Source: Sporosarcina cyprini | GTDB lineage: Bacteria > Bacillota > Bacilli > Bacillales_A > Planococcaceae | Reading direction: 5' to 3' | DNA length: 64,000 nucleotides | NCBI RefSeq assembly: GCF_022048975.1 | Contig: NZ_JAKMHX010000033.1 | Span: forward strand, 58,501-122,500 | Shown: piece after piece, positions 26,264 to 33,612 of the stretch | Numbering within the stretch: the first letter of the stretch is position 1 | Layout of the letters: each line of letters starts with the position of its first letter | The notes under the pieces: model-generated | Told to the model about the DNA's origin: nothing | The model's input: only the letters and a program-made list of their open reading frames with translations | The model's database searches: none | Program-made: the position numbers and the translations under genes

Positions 26264-27448
26264 TTCATATCTGATTTGGTTTGTCTTATGATGCGTTTTC
26301 TTTGCAGGCACAGCCATGGATAAGGAAATGACAGCGCAAAGAAATGCAATGACCACGATTCCTGATCCAGCTGTCGCCGTACTGACAACGGATTCCGTAT
26401 GCCCAAGAACCATACCGCCGATAGCTGAGCCGAGCGCGATGCCGATTTGCAAAGCGGAGTTATTGAAGCTTTGATGGATATCCGAAGAAACCGGATCGGT
26501 TTGGATGATGTAATCCTGTTGCGGGGGTGCCAAGGCCCAGCTAAGGGCGCCCCAAATCATCATGACGACAATAAATACTGGGAGCGAAAAAGTCGAATAA
26601 GGGAGCACGAACAAGCTGATGGCAAAGGTGCCCAAGATGAATAAAATACTCTTTTTCGAACCGAGTCGTGATCCAAGTGCTCCACCGAATGCTCCTCCGC
26701 TAACAGCAGCCAGGCCGAAAAGGAAATAGCAAATGCTGATCCAATATTGATTCAGCTGAAGCGTCGTTTCAAGAAACGGAGTGAAATACGCATACACAGT
26801 GTAGTGGCCTGCGAGCATGAACATCGTCGCCAGATGGGCAAAAACGATTTTTTTATTCGCAAGAGCTCGTATTTGCTCGGATAACGGCTGCACATCTCCA
26901 GTCGGGATCTTTTCAAGATAAGTGGAGATCAGCATGATCGACCCGACAGACAGAATGGCAATGCCTAAGAAGACGGTTCTCCATCCAAATGCATTTGTAA
27001 TGAGAATGCCTAAAGGCACTCCTAGGACGAGTGATGAGCTGATTCCCATATAAATATAGCCTAACGACTTCGCCCGTACTTCCGGTTTAGCGATCCGGGC
27101 TGTAATGGTCAAGGAAAGAACGATGACGAGTGCTGCACTCATTGCTGTAATAATTCGTGCCATCATCATTATTGTGAAGGTCGGGCTGAAAAATGTTATG
27201 ACATTCCCGGCAAAGAAGACGGAAAGTGTAATGAGATACAATTTCTTGCGTTCAACTTTGGCCGTCAAGGAAAGCAAGACGGGTCCTGCTATGGCATAAA
27301 CGAGCGCGAAAACGGTGATCAATTGACCGGCTGTACCGATGGAAACCCCTAAATCATCTGCGATTACCGGTAAAATACCGCCGACCACCAATTCGACTAA
27401 CCCAACTGTTATTGTGGATACCGCTAATAGTAATACTCTAAAGTCCAT
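26255..27448 (-). CDS. pbuE: PbuE-like purine base/nucleoside efflux MFS pump
   Basis: 397 residues, DHA1-type MFS. It shares long stretches with B. subtilis PbuE, including MDFRVLLLAVSTITVGLVEL at the N-terminus, the motif TAKVERKKLYLI, HLATMFMLAGHYTVYAYF, and QQDYIIQTDPVSSDIHQSFN (each only part of the match). PbuE exports adenine, hypoxanthine and related purines and relieves purine excess. The leader is a purine riboswitch built like the B. subtilis pbuE one, but with C instead of U at the ligand-reading position. Start 27448 has GGAGGG 6 bases upstream. Confidence 0.88.
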   Translation of the reverse strand: MDFRVLLLAVSTITVGLVELVVGGILPVIADDLGVSIGTAGQLITVFALVYAIAGPVLLSLTAKVERKKLYLITLSVFFAGNVITFFSPTFTIMMMARIITAMSAALVIVLSLTITARIAKPEVRAKSLGYIYMGISSSLVLGVPLGILITNAFGWRTVFLGIAILSVGSIMLISTYLEKIPTGDVQPLSEQIRALANKKIVFAHLATMFMLAGHYTVYAYFTPFLETTLQLNQYWISICYFLFGLAAVSGGAFGGALGSRLGSKKSILFILGTFAISLFVLPYSTFSLPVFIVVMMIWGALSWALAPPQQDYIIQTDPVSSDIHQSFNNSALQIGIALGSAIGGMVLGHTESVVSTATAGSGIVVIAFLCAVISLSMAVPAKKTHHKTNQIRYEER

Positions 27449-27480
27449 GAACATCCCTCCTAAATGGTCTGAAAAATATA

Positions 27481-27590
27481 AAAAATCCTGACCACAAATG
27501 TTCCGTTGTAGTCAGGATTTAAAGGTTCCTGGTAGAGACTCTCAAACCATATTATTGAGATTATACGTTATGTTTGCTATCAAGTTTTCC
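27481..27590 (-). promoter_or_regulatory. Purine riboswitch (guanine-type C74) with ON-switch terminator
   Basis: Minus strand: J1/2 TATAATC (about 27565-27559), P2 CTCAA/TTGAG with loop ATAATATGG, J2/3 GTCTCTACC, P3 CAGGA/TCCTG with loop ACCTTTAAA, J3/1 GAC, the C being position 27511 (Y74). The P3/P1 3' strand AAATCCTGACTACAA also forms the 5' arm of a terminator closing with TTTGTGGTCAGGATTT and a T run, so ligand binding should prevent termination. Confidence 0.9.
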
Positions 27591-27677
27591 GTTCTCCAAT
27601 CTATCATGGATTCGAAAGGAAATCAAGTCCTCAGAAATTGGTGGCAGTTGGAATAGCGTTGCACCAATAAAAACGTA

Positions 27678-28559
27678 CTAACAATACTCTTTTCGAATCA
27701 TATCGACAAAGTGCTGTGCGGCTTTAGACAAGTAATGATTCTTTAACCACACTAGGCCGACAGGTGCCAATAGATTGTCTGGTTTTGCTAATCGATAAGA
27801 ACGAATCGATTTTTCTGGGTGGCGTTTCAAGACTGTTTCGGGAACGATGGAAGCCCCGAGACCCGACGATACCATATCCAATAAGGTAGATATATCGGAG
27901 CATTCACCGATGATATTCGGTTTCAATTCTAAGCGTGAGAACCCCTCTAGTATGATGTAATGAAGCCCCATACCCTCCTTGCTTGGCAGAAGCAACGGGA
28001 ACTCCTTGATGTCCTGAAGGGACACTTCTGTTTCAAAGGGCTCGCATTGATCGGAAGTAATGAAATAAAAAGGTTCCTCGAGCAGATGAATAACAGAAAG
28101 ATCTCCAATTTCAAGCGGGAGCCGAATGATGGCGAGTTCCACGACCCGATCTCGTACTAGCTTGCAAAGATGAGTGGATTCATTTTGTTTTATTTTCAGG
28201 TAAACCTTTGGGTATTGGATGTGGAAACGCTGAAGCAGCCCGGGCAATTCTGCCAAAGACAACGTATTAATGCCTAATGATAAGGTTCCATTAGCTCCAT
28301 TGCCAACCGATTTTACTTCCATTTCTGCCTCTTCCATCAACCGCGTCACTTGTAGCGCATAGGCATAGAGGGCTTTTCCTGCTTCCGTCACTTCAAAGCG
28401 TTTCCCTTTGCGAATGATCAGCTGGGAATCAAGCTCCTCTTCCATACTTTTTAACTGTTGACTGAGCGGCGGCTGTGAAATATGAAGTCGATCTGCTGCA
28501 GCCGAAATTTTACCTTCTTCCACTATTGCGATAAAATAACGCAGTTGTCTAATGTCCAA
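27678..28559 (-). CDS. LysR-family transcriptional regulator
   Basis: 293 residues. Winged helix at the N-terminus (MDIRQLRYFIAIVEEGKISA, AADRLHISQPPLSQQLKSME) and a periplasmic-binding-protein-like effector domain. Start TTG 28559 gives the canonical MDIRQLRYF opening, with GAGGAGTG about 8 bases upstream; upstream in-frame codons are AT-rich non-coding in character. The target is unknown: the divergent sda gene is 300 bases away and the PbuE-like gene lies downstream in the same direction. Confidence 0.88.
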   Translation of the reverse strand: MDIRQLRYFIAIVEEGKISAAADRLHISQPPLSQQLKSMEEELDSQLIIRKGKRFEVTEAGKALYAYALQVTRLMEEAEMEVKSVGNGANGTLSLGINTLSLAELPGLLQRFHIQYPKVYLKIKQNESTHLCKLVRDRVVELAIIRLPLEIGDLSVIHLLEEPFYFITSDQCEPFETEVSLQDIKEFPLLLPSKEGMGLHYIILEGFSRLELKPNIIGECSDISTLLDMVSSGLGASIVPETVLKRHPEKSIRSYRLAKPDNLLAPVGLVWLKNHYLSKAAQHFVDMIRKEYC

Positions 28560-28860
28560 TCGGCAGGCACTCCTCTTCTGTATATGATAAAAGTATGCAA
28601 AATATAGTTTTTTTATATTTTTCATATAATTAATTTCATGTTACCATACTCAGTAAGCTAGAAAAAGAGATGGAGACATGTAGTTCGTATGTTGGGAAAC
28701 TGAAAACATACCAAAAATATAACGATTGTAAGATTAGTCGTCATGCAAATGATTAGCATTGAAAAGGCACGGAAGAAGAGGACGACAAGTAACAGGTTCC
28801 CTTATAACATAAAGTAAATCACAAAGGTAGCCATCCAAGAAGGGTGTATAGAGAGAAACC
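28560..28860. other. LysR-sda intergenic region
   Basis: About 300 bases with AT-rich sequence near the LysR start (28600-28635) that could hold its promoter. I see no DnaA box matching TTATCCACA upstream of sda, nor a clear repeat. Confidence 0.5.
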
Positions 28861-29028
28861 ATGGAAAAGTTATCAGTGAATAGTCTAATGCAGGCATACA
28901 TCTTAGCAAAGAAAATCGGTCTTGATCCGCATTTCATTAACTTGCTGGAATCGGAGCTAAGGCGCCGATCCATCAATCTCAAGAAAATCATGGTATTTAA
29001 AAAAAGTGATCCATCCTTAAGTTCATAA
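28861..29028 (+). CDS. sda: Sda, checkpoint inhibitor of sporulation kinases
   Basis: 55 residues. MEKLSVNSLMQAYILAKKIG, then FINLLESELRRRSI match the Sda helical hairpin (KLSxxxLxxxYxxA ... FIxLLExExxRRS). Sda binds the dimerisation domain of KinA/KinB and blocks sporulation when DNA replication is perturbed. The protein is slightly longer than B. subtilis Sda (about 46-52 residues): a ten-residue C-terminal extension (VFKKSDPSLSS) is encoded within the terminator stem. The ribosome site is weak (GAGAGA, or AAGGGTG further upstream). Confidence 0.87.
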   Translation: MEKLSVNSLMQAYILAKKIGLDPHFINLLESELRRRSINLKKIMVFKKSDPSLSS

Positions 29029-29047
29029 CTGGGATGGATCACTTTTT
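29001..29047. terminator. Bidirectional terminator, sda/mntH
   Basis: Perfect 16-bp stem AAAAAGTGATCCATCC / GGATGGATCACTTTTT between convergent genes; the last nine codons of sda are inside it. Confidence 0.92.
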
Positions 29048-29060
29048 AGTTTCTGCTGAG

Positions 29061-30332
29061 TTATAAAACTGTTTCATAAAGCAGGAAAAGATTAAGGAAG
29101 ATGACAACAACGGCGACAGCCCAAGCTGCGATAGTCGTGATCTTATGATTTACCAAACCGCCCATTACCCGTCTGTTGGAAGTAAACATAACGAGCGGAA
29201 TAAGGGCAAATGCGATACCGAACGATAAGATTACCTGGCTTAAAACAAGGGCATGTGTCGCATTGACGCCAGACATGATGATGGCAAGCGGAGGAATCAT
29301 AGTGATGGCTCTTCGAAGATATAAATTGATCCGCATGTTGATAAACCCTTGCATAACGACGTCTCCGGACATCGTACCAACTGATGAACTGGACAGCCCT
29401 GCAATGAGAAGACCAAGTGCGAAGGATAAAGCGGCAACTGGCCCGATCGTGTCGCCCAGTTGGTTGAAAGCGACGTCCAAGTCCTCCACGACTCCGCCTT
29501 TTTTAAAGAAAAGGGCGGCCGCAATGATGAGCATGCTCATATTAATGGCTCCTGCAATGACCATGGCGATGATGATATCGATGAATTCGAACCGGAATAT
29601 CCGCTTTTTCTCCCCTTCGTTCCGCCCGACAATCCGTCTCTGCGTCAATGACGAATGTAGGTAAATCGCATGTGGCATAACAGTCGCACCGAGAATACCC
29701 GCTGCTAATAAAATACTGTCCACGCCATCAAAGCGGGGCGTCACAATACCTTGCACAACTTCTCCAATATTCGGTCTGGCTAAAAATGTTTGAAATGCGA
29801 AGGCAAGCACGACAATAAATAACATTCCCGCAATAACTGCCTCCAACATGCGATACCCTCGGCGCTGTAATTCCAAAATAACAAACGAGCCGACCGCAGT
29901 AATTAGCGCGGCTGGCAGCATAGGAATACCGAATAATAAATATAGCCCTAAAGCGGCTCCAATAAATTCTGCCAAGTCTGTTGCAATGATCACAAGCTCT
30001 GCCTGAATCCACAGAAAAACAGAAACGCCCTTCGGGAACCTTTCCCTCGCAACCTCCGGCAAATTCATCCCCGTTGCAATTCCTAGTTTAGCGGACAAGG
30101 ATTGAATTAAAACAGCTAGCAAATTCGAAACGGCAATGACCCATAATAGCAAATACCCGTATGTAGACCCAGCCGTAATATTCGTAGCGAAATTACCGGG
30201 ATCAATATACGCGACGGCTGCAATGAAAGCAGGCCCAAGAAAGGGGAGATACTTGCGGATCCCTTTTAACTCTCCTCTAAGCGCAGCCTCCGCTGAAATA
30301 GTGGTTTTCTCACGTCCACCCGCATCTCGCAT
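29061..30332 (-). CDS. mntH: NRAMP-family Mn2+/divalent metal transporter
   Basis: 423 residues, eleven hydrophobic segments. Helix 1 metal site AYIDPGNFATN (DPGN) and helix 6 site GATVMPHAIYLHSSL (MPH) are intact, defining NRAMP proton-coupled manganese uptake. Start 30332 has GGGAGGG about 8 bases upstream; the TTG at 30359 lies before that site. A dyad at 30378-30395 lies just upstream and may bind a metal regulator. Confidence 0.93.
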   Translation of the reverse strand: MRDAGGREKTTISAEAALRGELKGIRKYLPFLGPAFIAAVAYIDPGNFATNITAGSTYGYLLLWVIAVSNLLAVLIQSLSAKLGIATGMNLPEVARERFPKGVSVFLWIQAELVIIATDLAEFIGAALGLYLLFGIPMLPAALITAVGSFVILELQRRGYRMLEAVIAGMLFIVVLAFAFQTFLARPNIGEVVQGIVTPRFDGVDSILLAAGILGATVMPHAIYLHSSLTQRRIVGRNEGEKKRIFRFEFIDIIIAMVIAGAINMSMLIIAAALFFKKGGVVEDLDVAFNQLGDTIGPVAALSFALGLLIAGLSSSSVGTMSGDVVMQGFINMRINLYLRRAITMIPPLAIIMSGVNATHALVLSQVILSFGIAFALIPLVMFTSNRRVMGGLVNHKITTIAAWAVAVVVIFLNLFLLYETVL

Positions 30333-30377
30333 GAATGCATCCCTCCCGGCTGTAATCAAGTATTTCTTTACTATGTA

Positions 30378-30395
30378 ACACTATTTAAATAATGT
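30378..30395. promoter_or_regulatory. AT-rich dyad upstream of mntH
   Basis: ACACTATTTAAATAATGT is a near-perfect 18-bp palindrome, 46 bases upstream of the mntH start. It could be an MntR-type operator or part of the promoter; it does not closely match the B. subtilis MntR site. Confidence 0.35.
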
Positions 30396-30566
30396 AAACC
30401 TATTTTAATGTGTGCACAATCGTTAGGATGCGCATTTCGTTAGAGATTAAATCCTTTTAGTGAAAGTGCATTCTGTTGCTAGTTCGGATGCCGTTTGTTT
30501 CATACTGGCGGCCTGCTCGTTGTGTATGAATTACTTATCGCAATTGTTGTGGCAGTAGTTAGTATG

Positions 30567-30922
30567 TGTGTCGGAATCACACAGTAGCATGTAAATTTTA
30601 GGAGTGCTCGAATATGCCGCGCAAGTGCTCGAATAAGTAAAAGACAGCTCGTATGTGCCGTGTGAGTGCTCGATTAATTTGAAAGACGTTGTCGGAATCA
30701 CGCAGTAGCATGTAAATTTTGGGAGTGCTCGAATATGAAGCGCAAGTGCTCGAAAAAGTAAAAGATAGCTCGTATATTTTTGTAAGTGCTCGAATAAGTA
30801 AAAGACAGCTCGTATGTGCCGTGTGAGTGCTCGATTAAATGAAAGACAGCTCGTATGTGCCGCGCAAGTGCTCGATTAATCGAAAGACAGCTCGTAAGTG
30901 CTCTCCAAGTACTCGATTTAGA
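30567..30922 (+). repeat. Phased CTCG repeat array with a 121-bp duplication
   Basis: CTCG occurs at 30607, 30628, 30648, 30669, then 30728, 30749, 30769, 30789, 30809, 30830, 30850, 30871, 30891 and 30912: spacing 20-21 bases within runs. Half-units are GTGCTCGAATA/ GTGCTCGATTA and CAGCTCGTAT. A larger direct repeat beginning TCGGAATCAC recurs at 30571 and 30692 (121 bases). Lies between the divergent mntH and SLH-protein genes. Confidence 0.9.
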
Positions 30923-31312
30923 AGCAGAAGACTTTTCGAATTCTCCTAAAAACGAGATGACACAATCTGTTTCAAGAATTGTTTATTAAATTGACTATAT
31001 TTCGTTTCTTTTATGGTAGCTTATGGTACTATTTAATTAGATGTTGTTTCCTTTCAAAACAGGATTTGGAAATGGGGTATGGGATGAATTCTGACGTGAA
31101 TAGATCGCTTGCATATTGAGAGATTCTTGAGGCACGAACTTGTACCATTTCATCCATGAAAGCAGTTGCTTTGAATGGGTGAGAAATTAGGGAATGCCCG
31201 CTTTGGAATGAAGGGAAGGGGGAGTATAGAAAATTAGGCATATTGGGAGAGTGCGGGACATACACATAAATTGGAGTGTTAAAATGACATCCAAATACAG
31301 GGGGATCTAATT
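30923..31312. other. Upstream region of the SLH protein gene
   Basis: About 390 bases, AT-rich in the first half. A minus-strand open frame of about 110 codons crosses into the next gene; without a ribosome site I treat it as chance or a relic. No other structure seen. Confidence 0.4.
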
Positions 31313-33499
31313 GTGAAATTAAAAAAATTTGGAATGGCACTATCATCTTCGGCCTTGGCATTTAGTCTTTTAACTTCTGCAGTGGCGGCACAGGAAAATC
31401 CGACAGGACAAGCAGCAGAAGCAGTTGCACAAACGGTTACTAAACAAGATTTGATTGCAAAATTCAAAGCGTTGTTTCCCGAATTGGATTATGTAGCTAA
31501 CGGCGAATCTCATATGAACAGTGGCAGCAGTTACAGAGGAGACGAGCAGAAAAGATTTCACTTGTCCCTCAGTGGCGTAAAAGGTGGTAAAGACTATTAC
31601 GCCAGTGTAAGTTTTATAGGAGAGGAATTGAATCTAGAAAGTTTTTCTTTTGGTTCACCTAACGTAGCAGATGCGTTATTTCCTCCAAAGATCTCAAATG
31701 ACGAAGCAGAGGAAATTGCGAAGTCTTTCATGAATAAAATGGTAGATAAAAACGAATTTCAGCTTGAAGAGTCACCGTACCACTATTACAATACAAAGCT
31801 GACCGAACCGGTCCGTTATACATTTACCTTCAAAAAGCTGAAGGGAGGGGTACCTGTTGCCGATCAGAATGCCCAAGTAACGGTCCTGGGTAATGGAGAT
31901 GTAGTAGAGTTTTATTATATGTCTAGCCAGCCTAAGGATTTGACGTTTGATAAGACGGAGGGAAGCCTGGACAAGGAAAAAGTGCTGAAACAGGTCAAAG
32001 AGAATTTGGCTGTCGACTTGCAGTATGAAGTCAATTGGGATTACCGGACTGGTGAAAGAACAGTCGGCCTCGTTTATACACCACGAATTTCAAATGTTCA
32101 TGCCCTAACTGGCAAGTGGGAGACGGTTAAAGGCTTTGGGGATGCGCCGCCTGCAAAATCAAAGGTCGAACGGATTGTAACCGAACCATTAAAGCCTAGG
32201 GAGTCAGATTTGACACCTGAGGAGGCGAAGAACTTAGCAGAGCAACTGCTGAAAGGGTCCGAACCGAAAGGGAAGCTGACGATCGAGGGAATCGATGAAC
32301 GGACAAATTATAATGGTGCAGAAGTCATCAGTGTCCATTATATGTATGAGACACGCAATGGCGGGTTTGGCTCCAGCTTGGAATTTGACAAAAAGACCGG
32401 AGATGTATTGAACTACTATCAGATGCGCGACTACAGTATGACATTTGAAGAAGAAGAAAAAGATTGGAGTCATGCGATTTCTGAGCAAGAAGCGAAAGAA
32501 GCGGCTATCGGATATCTGAAAGAATTAATGCCGTCGAAACTGCATTTGTATGCCAAGCCTATAATGGATGGCCAATTTGAAGAGCGGAGCGGCATTTATC
32601 AATTTTCGTTCCCTCGGGTAGAAAAGGGAATTACTGTGCTTGGCGATCAGCTATTTGTCGCAATCAATGCGGATGGGACGTTAAGCTCCATTTACAGCGA
32701 TTATAGCGAATTCAGTGAATGGCCTGATCCTGCTAAAGCGGTAGCTGAAGATGAGGCACTGGCAAAGTACAAAGAAAATCTTACGGTTGAATTGAACTAC
32801 ATGCGAAAAGGTGAATCCAAGCATTACGATCTCGTCTATACTCCAAAGTTCAATGACAATCTGTACGGAACGATTGACGCGTTGACTGGTGAGTGGACGC
32901 AACGCTTTGGCATGCGAAGCGATGTAACTGTCTCTCATCCGTGGGCCGAAAAGGAATTAAACTATTTAATTAGTGCCAATATCCTGGAAGTGAAAGACGG
33001 AAAAGCTTTCAATGGGGATGCTGCCGTCTCAAGGGGAGAGGCGCTGCGCGTGATCATGAGCTCGCTGACGTATTTTTACGATACACGGTTCGGCAGGCAG
33101 GAAGAAGTCAAGCAGACGTTTGAAAACATTGATCCTAAACACCCGCTTTACCCAGCGATCGAACACGCTGTATCCATTGGCCTGATTAATGCAGACCAAG
33201 CCACATTCGATGTAGATGCGCCAATGACGCGAGAGGAATTGGCGGTCTGGTATGTCAAGGTGCTTGGTTTGGAGAAAGCAGCAGAGCACACTGATTTGTA
33301 TAAAGTAGACTTCGAGGATAAGGATCAGATCTCTAAAGAGTTTGCAGGCTATGTCGCTATCGCCAATGCGAAAGGACTTGTGAAAGCGGAAGACAATAAG
33401 TTTAATCCGAAACAAGAAGTATCCTATGCAGATTTAGCTGTTTCCACAATCCGTTTGGCTCATCAAATGGCCGATCGGAAAGGCAGATTCTTTTATTAA
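31313..33499 (+). CDS. Secreted protein with YcdB/YcdC-type repeats and SLH domains
   Basis: 728 residues. Signal peptide with AxA site (residues 1-26, ending TSAVAAQ). The middle has two or more copies of a PepSY-like YcdB/YcdC module (SNDEAEEIAKSFMNKM, TPEEAKNLAEQLLKG, SEQEAKEAAIGYLKEL begin the units; each followed by YTFxFxKxxxGVPVADQN-like strands). The last 180 residues are three SLH domains (HPWAEKELNYLISANI, HPLYPAIEHAVSIGLI, KEFAGYVAIANAKGLV), anchoring it to the cell wall polymer. Start is GTG 31313 with GGGGG upstream. Confidence 0.87.
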   Translation: MKLKKFGMALSSSALAFSLLTSAVAAQENPTGQAAEAVAQTVTKQDLIAKFKALFPELDYVANGESHMNSGSSYRGDEQKRFHLSLSGVKGGKDYYASVSFIGEELNLESFSFGSPNVADALFPPKISNDEAEEIAKSFMNKMVDKNEFQLEESPYHYYNTKLTEPVRYTFTFKKLKGGVPVADQNAQVTVLGNGDVVEFYYMSSQPKDLTFDKTEGSLDKEKVLKQVKENLAVDLQYEVNWDYRTGERTVGLVYTPRISNVHALTGKWETVKGFGDAPPAKSKVERIVTEPLKPRESDLTPEEAKNLAEQLLKGSEPKGKLTIEGIDERTNYNGAEVISVHYMYETRNGGFGSSLEFDKKTGDVLNYYQMRDYSMTFEEEEKDWSHAISEQEAKEAAIGYLKELMPSKLHLYAKPIMDGQFEERSGIYQFSFPRVEKGITVLGDQLFVAINADGTLSSIYSDYSEFSEWPDPAKAVAEDEALAKYKENLTVELNYMRKGESKHYDLVYTPKFNDNLYGTIDALTGEWTQRFGMRSDVTVSHPWAEKELNYLISANILEVKDGKAFNGDAAVSRGEALRVIMSSLTYFYDTRFGRQEEVKQTFENIDPKHPLYPAIEHAVSIGLINADQATFDVDAPMTREELAVWYVKVLGLEKAAEHTDLYKVDFEDKDQISKEFAGYVAIANAKGLVKAEDNKFNPKQEVSYADLAVSTIRLAHQMADRKGRFFY

Positions 33500-33523
33500 T
33501 ACAATCAGATAAGCAGAAGCCAG

Positions 33524-33565
33524 ACAGGCAGAGTCGGATAAATAGATCCGCTCTGCCTGTTTTAA
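33524..33565 (+). terminator. Terminator after the SLH protein gene
   Basis: Stem ACAGGCAGAG(T)CGGAT / ATCCG(C)TCTGCCTGT followed by TTTT. Confidence 0.85.
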
Positions 33566-33579
33566 TTGGAGAAAAGTAG

Positions 33580-33608
33580 AAACGGACGACTCAGAAGGTC
33601 GGCCGTTT
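33580..33608 (-). terminator. Terminator after pbpC
   Basis: Minus-strand stem AAACGGCCGAC / GTCGTCCGTTT immediately after the stop codon. Confidence 0.7.
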
Positions 33609-33612
33609 ACTG

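Noticed and set aside
28620..28860. DnaA boxes controlling sda
   Set aside because: No 9-mer close to TTATCCACA found in the 240 bases upstream.
30378..30395. Confident MntR operator
   Set aside because: The palindrome is good but AT-rich and does not match the known MntR sequence; kept only as a low-confidence dyad.
31029..31361. Minus-strand frame of 110 codons
   Set aside because: No ribosome site, overlaps the start of the SLH gene, and resembles no family; possibly a relic.
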